Positions 57,130 through 64,000 of a stretch of 64,000 nt of DNA are shown one piece after another; the first letter of the stretch is position 1; each line of letters starts with the position of its first letter. A program made the translations under genes and the position numbers. This DNA is from Chimonanthus salicifolius (taxonomy: Eukaryota; Streptophyta; Magnoliopsida; Laurales; Calycanthaceae), in contig CM023538.1 in NCBI GenBank assembly GCA_013350335.1, positions 61,989,080 through 62,053,079 on the forward strand, given 5' to 3'. Under the pieces are notes generated by a model, which worked only from the letters and a program-made list of their open reading frames with translations, had not been told where the DNA came from and searched no databases.

Positions 57130-58030
57130 CGTACGATGTCACACGTGCATGCCATTGTGCATGTGGAACTGTGGAGACTGTCTAGGTGAGATCTAACAGA
57201 TGGAGTAGAATCTATTTAAAATGTATTTTTTAAATAATGTTACTTATAAAAAATCAGATCTATTGCACTTTAGAAATTACAATTTTTAACATAATCAAAT
57301 CAAGAGTAAAATTAAATAATTTTGAATAATTTTATATAGATTTTAATTATACCATAAAATTAACTCAAAATAGATTTAAATTAAGTAAAAAATTCAATTC
57401 TTTATGGGTGAACTGGGCATTCACAAGATATGATACACAAAGTCACAAACCACAAGTTGTCAATTATTTGCCCAGACCATCCAACTCATGGATGTCACCC
57501 ATCATATACAATGGTGAAAGTATAATTGACCTGATGGGTACCCTTTGGTTGGATAATATATAGACCATCTGTCTGGTTTGATCATTCTTAGGCACGTGGC
57601 TGTCTAGATTGAGTGAGAATACTTTCCATTTTAATATTTTGAGGTGTGGCCCATGCACTTTATCTTACCAACTCTCAATCAGAAAACTGTCGGCCAAACA
57701 TCTTAAAATCCAAGACTGAAAAAGGAGTAAAAGATTGATTACTTGATTTTATTTTATTTTTTCTTTGACAGAGTTCTCATTTGTTACAATGAAATGGGCC
57801 CCTTTTACAGCAAGACGGCAAAGATCATGACAAGAAGTGCAAGGAAAAGAAAATACTTTATAGAGAATTTTAATGATGACAATCCTATATAAAAAATATA
57901 TTATAAAGATAGACTTATTGTTTGAAATTTCATTTCATTTTATTGATATACAGATAAAGCTACACAACACCTGTTTATATAAGCTTAAACTAACATGTAA
58001 AATGACATGACTTTCTGAAAAAGACTCATC
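57130..58030. other. Gene-free interval
   Basis: No gene or bounded repeat recognised. Confidence 0.4.
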
Positions 58031-58039
58031 GCCAATACA

Positions 58040-58577
58040 ATTTTTTTTTTTTAAAGATTCATATATTAATAGATAAAAAAATACTAGAGGTACAAATATA
58101 CAAGTGAATAAAAAGAAATAAACAATAAGCAACAAAAATAGCAAAGAAAACTCCCAGAAGAAAGTCAACAATTAGACCACAATACATGACAAATAACTCA
58201 AGTAAAATCAATATATTTTTTTTCAAGCGCGCAAAATGTCGATCATAGATATAGATCTTTATTCTCGAAGAGTAACAGTGCACACTTGGTGAGAACACGT
58301 TTGAAACTGGACTCAACAGTGCCTTTGAAGATTCTGTTATTAGACTCTCTCCAAAGACTCTAGACAGTGGCAAAAAGAGACGTTGCTAAAACTTATACAG
58401 ATACATGAATGCATACAACGAAGAACCATAATCCTACTAGTAAAGAGGTGATACATACATCAAGAGCTCCCTCCAAAGACCCCAGACAGCGGCAAGAGGA
58501 GACGTCGTGAAAATTTATAGAGACATACAACTGAAAAACCATGATCCTACTAATACATAGGTGATACATACATCAAG
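58040..58577. repeat. Repeat with a 110-bp tandem duplication
   Basis: Two adjacent units (about 58350-58461 and 58466-58577) share CCAAAGACYCYAGACAGYGGCA, GAGACGT, AACCATRATCCTACTA and GGTGATACATACATCAAG. The left part (58045-58340) may be the 3' end of a minus-strand LINE, beginning at a T run, but no domain is readable. It lies just 3' of the DUF247 gene at 58626. Confidence 0.55.
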
Positions 58578-58625
58578 ATAACGGGATAGAACAAAGATGC
58601 AATTCTCAAATCCATAATCGGAGAA

Positions 58626-60113
58626 CTATTTGTGGAAGTAAGGCTGAAGTAGAGTAAGAAGTTGGAGGAGAATAGCAACAATCACAGATATGATTGCCCA
58701 TGGATTGTTGAAGTAAATACGCGTCAAGCTCGCCCGCCAAACCACCCAAATTTTGCTGTAGTGATGTTCGATCTCTTCAAAAAGATCGCAAAGATACAAA
58801 TCGTTGCTGTATAAAGTAATCTCTTTTCCCAACTTGTTGAAGATTGCAGCCAAATCTTCATTGCTGCCCAACCATCTCTTGATTATTCCACTTTCGTAAA
58901 GAATTCTCACATCTTTTGCATTGTTGATGAGTAAATCCATGAAGATGGTGTAGGCCGATATGTATTGGGTGTGGAGGGGAAAGCACTGTTCGAATACAAG
59001 AAGATTCATGAATATGGAAGTAGCCCATTCTTCAAAGTACAGGGGGGGAATTTCAATCACTCCTTTGTGGAAATTTATCTCAAAGAAGCTTTTGGCTCCA
59101 CAGTTCAGCTTGAACTCGAATCCTGCCTGTCTTAGCTCAGAAGCGCTGTGAATCTTTATTCTTTTATGCATACCTGTATTTGTAGATTTATTTAACTTCA
59201 ACCCTTCCTCTTTCGGCGGAACTACACATGTGTAGAGCAAATGGAGCAAATGCTTGAAATTGGAATTGGAATTGCTGTTACTTTCGATCTTCGGAACTTG
59301 GAGAAAATGCTTTATATGAACATCAGATTTGGCACAACTCCGGTAGTCGGGCAGCATCGATTTGAAGAACTCAAGAGCCATAGGCACAAGACTAGTTGGG
59401 TCAATTTTCATGGGCTTGCATAGGCTTTGGAGAATGAAGAAAGGAATCTGGTTCTCCAATTTGAGTAAGTCGATCATCAGCCGCCTCCGCGTGTATTCAT
59501 CGTTCAATATGGGATCATCCGCAAACTGGTTGCTGAATTTAGGCGATGCTCTGCTGAAGAGCTCGATGATGAAGCAACCATCAAATACCATCATTTGGAC
59601 GAAATCACTTTTCTCCAATGGACTTCCATGCGAGTAATACTTTTGGGCATCATCCTCTCGATCCGTAACAGCCATCAAGCACTGCTCCAAGCATTCCCTT
59701 CCATTGCGATCGAGAATGGCATTCATGAACCTCATCTTGTGATCCTCCATGACTCGCAGAAGGTTACTTCTTTTGTTGTAGTGGAATGGGCCTATTGAGA
59801 TGAGTTGAGGCACATAGGCATGATCACTGAGTTTGCGGAAGCGACGGGGAACCCATTGGATGGGGAACGAGTATCCAGAATCTAAATCACGAATACTTGT
59901 TTCGACGCCTCTCTTACATTCGATATAAGCTATGACCTTATCTACCCATTTCTTATCCAAATCTGCATTCATTTTCTTACCACAAGAAGGAGCATCTGCT
60001 TCCTCAGGCACTTGGGGTGATGGATGATGTAAAGATTTCTCATTGCCTACTTCCTCATCAGCATTTATGCATAATCTTACCTCTTCTGAAGGTGTATTTG
60101 GCTTTTGATCCAT
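58626..60113 (-). CDS. DUF247 domain protein, intact, single exon
   Basis: 495 residues from the ATG at 60111-60113. The frame stays open upstream to 60194 but without another ATG, so this start is chosen. It has an acidic and proline-containing N-terminal extension of about 75 residues, then S-F-P-I-Q-W-V-P, LISIGPFHY, M-E-D-H-K-M-R-F, MMVFDGCFIIELF, DLLKLENQIPFFIL, F-E-Q-C-F, F-M-D-L-L-I and a C-terminal anchor around W-A-I-I-S-V-I-V-A-I-L. It is the sister of the gene at 37687; both have S-F-P-I-Q in place of C-S-I-H-R. No disabling change is seen. Three 31-bp repeats lie just upstream (60236-60320). Function is unknown beyond the family. Confidence 0.94.
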   Translation of the reverse strand: MDQKPNTPSEEVRLCINADEEVGNEKSLHHPSPQVPEEADAPSCGKKMNADLDKKWVDKVIAYIECKRGVETSIRDLDSGYSFPIQWVPRRFRKLSDHAYVPQLISIGPFHYNKRSNLLRVMEDHKMRFMNAILDRNGRECLEQCLMAVTDREDDAQKYYSHGSPLEKSDFVQMMVFDGCFIIELFSRASPKFSNQFADDPILNDEYTRRRLMIDLLKLENQIPFFILQSLCKPMKIDPTSLVPMALEFFKSMLPDYRSCAKSDVHIKHFLQVPKIESNSNSNSNFKHLLHLLYTCVVPPKEEGLKLNKSTNTGMHKRIKIHSASELRQAGFEFKLNCGAKSFFEINFHKGVIEIPPLYFEEWATSIFMNLLVFEQCFPLHTQYISAYTIFMDLLINNAKDVRILYESGIIKRWLGSNEDLAAIFNKLGKEITLYSNDLYLCDLFEEIEHHYSKIWVVWRASLTRIYFNNPWAIISVIVAILLQLLTLLQPYFHK

Positions 60114-60235
60114 GGCCTTTTTGCGACTGCACCAACAGAGCTGCTCTGTCTTCAGTTGAGAAATGAGGACTGGTAGCAGTGCACTTGGCTTCAATAGAAA
60201 GAACAGAAGCCTGGGCTTGCCTCGGGAAATCTTAA

Positions 60236-60320
60236 ATCAACCAATAGAAGAGAAAATCAATCTTATATCAACCAATAGAAGAGAAAATCAATCCTATATC
60301 AACCAATAGAAGAGAAAATC
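60236..60320. repeat. 31-bp tandem repeat (three copies) upstream of a DUF247 gene
   Basis: ATCAACCAATAGAAGAGAAA followed by ATCAATCYTAT, almost perfect, about 125-210 bp upstream of the ATG at 60113. Each unit contains CCAAT on the plus strand. It lies where promoter or 5'-UTR would be expected for the minus-strand gene. Confidence 0.92.
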
Positions 60321-60806
60321 CTTTTTGCTGAAGCTCCTAAACCACCAAATTAAATGGCCGATTTTGTTGTGATGGTATTTTAGTCCATTGACTTAATAAA
60401 AGCTCCAAGTCATTATTTATTCAAGTGTTATATTTAAGTAACAGATTTTCGTTCATTAGAATCAATTGCGATTATAAATTTGATGTGACAGGACAAGGTA
60501 GTCCATCACATCCCACATGTCAAGAGTATAACTTATGCTAGCATGCCGTTGTATGGTCCATTACATTCCATCTAATCTGGATGAGATAGGGATACAGTAG
60601 GGTAATAATTTCGGCTGATACGTACCTTATCTACATTGTCTGAGATTATCTTTATCAGTCGAAATATCAACCAATAACGAGATTTTCACCCCTGAAATCT
60701 CTATTTGATCCATCAATTGGCATCGTCCGTTGTCTAACTTAAATTATATATTAATTTTATACTTTTAGAAGTTGGAATTTGAAATATGAGCTCTAATGAA
60801 ATACTT

Positions 60807-60981
60807 TAAAAAAAAAAAAAAAACATTAGTATTCCCACTTCACATTGAAGGTGAGACTAATTCTACGGATACACGAAATCGCCCGCAAGTCTCGTGTATT
60901 TAGTAAGTGCAGACAGAGTCAAACTCAAGACATGTACTCTAATCCTATACATTTAGACTAACTGAACTATTCATACGGATT
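60807..60981 (-). mobile_element. tRNA-derived SINE, family 3
   Basis: On the minus strand it has an A-box-like TAGTTCAGTTAGT and a B-box-like GAGTTTGACTCTG, then a body ending in CACCTTCAATGTGAAGTGGG and a homopolymer tail. A perfect 15-bp duplication, TCTAATGAAATACTT, flanks it (60792-60806, 60982-60996). Body words resemble the old repeats at 6006 and 36812. Confidence 0.85.
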
Positions 60982-61149
60982 TCTAATGAAATACTTGTGA
61001 CAGACATATCAGCTGGCCCAATGGATTAGACCCCAAGTCAATTTTATCCAAAAAGCAATTTTATCGAAAAAAATACAATGAGCCTCCATTTTTGCTCATA
61101 TAGTCTTCACTTTGGGCACATGCCATCTACCAAGGCTCTACGGTACATA

Positions 61150-61340
61150 ATCCAAAGGACTTAGAGTGATAGCCAAGAACCCACCTCAGAAAACAAGAGT
61201 CGTGAGTTCAATTCTTGCTCCACTCCAAAGGGCCACTTCATGTAGAGTTACTCAATGTATCCGTAAGAAGGCTTGCACATGCAGTCTTGGAGATTAATTG
61301 AGTACTCTAAAAGGTCTGGACACCTTAGTCATATGAAAAA
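61150..61340 (+). mobile_element. tRNA-derived SINE, family 2
   Basis: CGTGAGTTCAATTCTTGC (B-box region), CTCCACTCCAAAGGGC, GTAGAGTTACTCAATG, GGAGATTAATTGAGTACTCT and CTGGACACCTTAGTCAT, in the same order as the copy at 15622-15785. Confidence 0.65.
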
Positions 61341-61939
61341 AGAAAATGGCTCTACAATACACAAACCCAAAAATTCCATTATATTGAGATCATGTACCAA
61401 ACCATGGAGAAGTAATAGAAACAGGTATTGGATCCATGAAAGGCAGGAATGTAGGACAGAGATTGCCTCATTCCAACGACAATCTTCAATACATAATGAT
61501 TTATCCACATGATGCAGATCTCTATTATGTATCAGTTTTGCTGCACTTGATGTACTCTCGAACTAGGTCCAATTGAGTTCGAGCCATTATTTTATAAGCT
61601 GGTTTTCCATTTGTTCTCCGCAACATATTTTTTATTTTTATTTACTGCATTCACAAACAGATCATGGAAACTTCATGTTACAAGAGGCACTTTACAACAA
61701 TGTCATCAGCTCCTAAAGGATGGACATAACTCATCACATTGATAAACAATATGCCTCTGTCAAGAAAATCATGGTTTATAACCTTCCATTCCTTTCAAGA
61801 AAATCATGGTTTATAACCTTCTTTCAGGTGAAAGGTTGTTAAATATTATTATCTCGCCGTCACTCAGGCAGGAGTGACGAACTTCTTATCCCCGTCATGT
61901 TAGCAAGCATGTGAAGACAAAAAACTGATGCTCCCATCT
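61341..61939. other. Gap between SINE and mutase gene; likely 3'-UTR at its right
   Basis: A 29-bp direct repeat (TCAAGAAAATCATGGTTTAT plus AACCTTC, at about 61757 and 61795) lies here. The right part is probably the 3'-UTR of the minus-strand gene ending at 61940. Confidence 0.45.
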
Positions 61940-64000
61940 TCAAATTTCCAGCTGAATGAACTTTTTTATCACTCCCATCATCTCACTCCCTGGAAAACGC
62001 CCGAGGCACCCTCTCGCAGCTGCTATCTCATTGAACTCACTAACTGAATCACCGCCAAAAGATCTGCAACCTTTGCTTTGGGTCTCCTTGGGGACTTCAA
62101 GATCATCTCTTAAGTCTTCACCAGCCTCAACTTTAGGGAGTGGAAAAGAATCTAGTGGAGTTGACATCACAACATCCTCTCCACCCACTGCACCCACAAA
62201 GGCTTCTAAACGGCAAATTGCAAATGGCACAGGTTCGAAGCTATGGTCACCATACTCTACCGGGGTAGAATGATCTCCAGTGACGCAAATGGAGTATTGA
62301 TACTTCCCAGTCAATTCTGCCTGCCAGAGGAGCCTGGTCAGCTGCCCAATTGCTTTGTCAACAGCTTCCAAGCCTCTGACTTTTAATAAGCTTGCTTTAT
62401 CATGACCGGCGTCATCTATTGCCTGTATTAGAAAGAGCCATCATTTAGAAAATTAATGTTCATCTGATTCACATTCTAGGAGCAAGGACAAACAAACATT
62501 TTGTAATAGCAGTAGAGAGACATTTTGCCTAGTTGTGGGTACAAAATGAATTGAGAAATTAGAGTGCAGATTAGGTTGCCGGTTCTCCAACTGGATAATG
62601 GTTTGGATTACATTAAACCAATGGGGAATAGAGAAGTAATTCTAAGGGTTCAAAAAATGCCAACGAATGGAGAGGGAAGTAACTACAAAGAAAGCATGAC
62701 AAGACATGAATGAACAGAATAGTATCAACACTATGCAAGAACAGCTTCTTATTTGAAAACAGATAATCCAACTTCCATCAAAAACATTGCAAATGGACCA
62801 GCAGATAGGATTTCTAACGGGCCCTACCATGGATAGCCCTTGCTTCACAAACCATCCATGTGCAAGATCATAGAAGACCGCCCTGGAAATTGATCACTGT
62901 AGTTAGGGAGATTAGGTTGTTAGCTGAGCGGATGGAGGTTTCCTTCAATAAGATCGGTAAATCAGCAAATGGAGTGGCAGATTATTTTGACAAGCTTAAA
63001 GTTACTGATCTCTTTTTAGGAGTTTTCCTCTTTTCTGATTAGAGGAGTTTTTTTCTTTTTTGTTCTCATTGTATTTTCTCTTGTTTGGGTCTATCCTATT
63101 AGACCCTCTTCTCTTGTTCTTATTTCCTTCTTTTTAATATATTTCTCTTTGTTACTGTTAAAAAAAAAAAAAAGAGGACCCACACATCTAGGCAATTATT
63201 CCCATTAAAGGACTTCTAATCCTAGCCAAGTAAAAACACTAGTATAATGACATAATACCCTTCAGTTGCTTCCACGAGAAACCAACAAAATCCATAATTG
63301 AATAGTTATTGGGTCCAAAGCAGGCCCATTGGACCACAAGCCTAATAAACCATTCTACACATGAACTGATGGCCAATAATGACATAACACAATTCTACAC
63401 AAAGCATAAACAATTTATTGGGGGCTTGTATTCCAGATTGGCTCAATTAGTAGAAACCAATACTTGGTCCAATTGGATCTTTCAAGATTGCAAATACTCA
63501 AAGGCCATGTCCTAGACGACATCTTCAATTCTTGTCGCACTAGTTTCTAAATATTGGGCCATTCACAATAGGGTCCATTTAATCCACCACCTCCTAATAC
63601 ATGTATAGGGAACAGGGCCCAAGGAGAAATTCTAGTGAATCATTTCCCTGGAAAGGAACTGTCAAAGATTGTGACAAAAAGCAGTAGACATGACCAAACA
63701 AGCATTAGAAGATAAATGGAAGCATAAGTAATATTGCAACATATAAAAAAAAAAAAATAGAAAAAAAAACCCATCGAAAACTGATGCCTATTTAATTCAA
63801 GTGTTTCAGTATGCCGAAATCACATACTTAGTTTTATTTGAAAATTATGAAAGTACCACCTTGATGTGAAGGAAACCAAAGTCATAACCATCTTCTCGGC
63901 CTGCCTTATGATCATCCTCTCCTGGGACAAAAACACGAGGGCATGGCTGCAATGGTGCTGAAAGAGCTCTGGCTAAAGCTGTTGCTTTGGATGTAAGAAG
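61940..64000 (-). CDS. Cofactor-independent phosphoglycerate mutase, archaeal type, 3' exons (partial)
   Basis: Two minus-strand exons are visible: 63861 to beyond 64000, and 61940-62422. The intron starts AAG|GTGGTA and ends ACAG|GCAATA, and the frame joins without a gap. The product belongs to the alkaline-phosphatase-superfamily mutases of apgM type (3- to 2-phosphoglycerate, glycolysis). Visible motifs: F-V-P-G-E-D-D-H-K, F-L-H-I-K, then D-D-A-G-H-D, a metal-site segment; T-G-D-H-S-T-P, the second metal site; H-S-F-E-P-V-P-F; and G-C-L-G-R-F-P-G-S-E near the C-terminus. The N-terminal part lies beyond the window. The intron (62423-63860) carries a LINE fragment in the opposite orientation. 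Family assignment is from motif memory and should be reliable. Confidence 0.88.
62850..63175 (+). mobile_element. LINE 3' end inside the mutase intron
   Basis: A 60-codon frame (62860-63042) contains P-W-K-L-I-T-V-V-R-E-I and K-S-A-N-G-V-A-D-Y-F, matching the RNase H end of the LINE at 42386. A T-rich 3'-UTR and an A run at 63161-63174 follow. It is antisense to the host gene. Confidence 0.75.
63176..63860. other. Remaining intron sequence
   Basis: AT-rich intronic sequence with no further recognisable element. Confidence 0.4.

Noticed and set aside
7638..60113. Calling this a self-incompatibility locus
   Set aside because: Only family membership and clustering support it. No stigma-side candidate gene or diversity data are visible in the window.

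Overview
This is nuclear DNA from a flowering plant, AT-rich and crowded with plant-type transposable elements (copia LTR retrotransposon, TRIMs, L1-like LINE 3' ends, tRNA-derived SINEs, hAT- and Mutator-like MITEs). The species cannot be named from the sequence. The only clear host genes are a dispersed cluster of DUF247-family genes and, at the right edge, the 3' end of an archaeal-type cofactor-independent phosphoglycerate mutase gene.

DUF247 cluster: there are six loci. Those at 7638-9050 (+), 37687-39228 (-) and 58626-60113 (-) look intact. The locus at 18027-19283 (+) has an intact body but no ATG in its frame ahead of the conserved domain. The loci at 45178-46707 (-) and 50363-52098 (-) are pseudogenes: the first has two nonsense codons in one otherwise open frame; the second has a lost start codon, a 1-nt frameshift and an inserted LTR. 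A 119-bp DUF247 3' fragment also lies at 6881-6999. Two sequence subgroups are visible: 7638, 45178 and 50363 (with C-S/T-I-H-R-V-P), and 37687 and 58626 (with S-F-P-I-Q-x-V-P); 18027 stands apart.

Layout. 1-3430: noncoding repeats with a hairpin series, a possible long-LTR 3' end, and a complete TRIM. 3518-6999 (block A) and 25472-37806 (block B): two copies of an old segmental duplication that ends in the 3' end of a DUF247 gene; B is expanded by a TIR element, a copia element (29593-35618, itself carrying a nested TRIM) and a Mutator-type MITE. 9051-18000: AT-rich DNA with decayed LINE, SINE and MITE pieces. 19300-25470: an inverted LTR pair, LINE debris and minisatellites, including a 20-bp repeat organised as 80-bp higher-order units. 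39229-45177: SINEs, a LINE with target-site duplication, and a hAT MITE nested in a Mutator-like MITE. 46708-50362: LINE pieces and a TRIM remnant. 52100-58600: TRIM remnant, tandem duplications and a second hAT MITE. 60195-61939: SINEs. 61940-64000: mutase gene.

The strongest second-look item is the 295-bp LTR inside the 50363-52098 pseudogene. Its GGTAT target-site duplication places AG|GT at both edges, so removal as a 300-bp intron would restore the pre-insertion sequence exactly. Also notable: a TRIM whose two LTRs differ more than those of the copia element it sits in, and a copia element with badly broken coding sequence but nearly identical LTRs.
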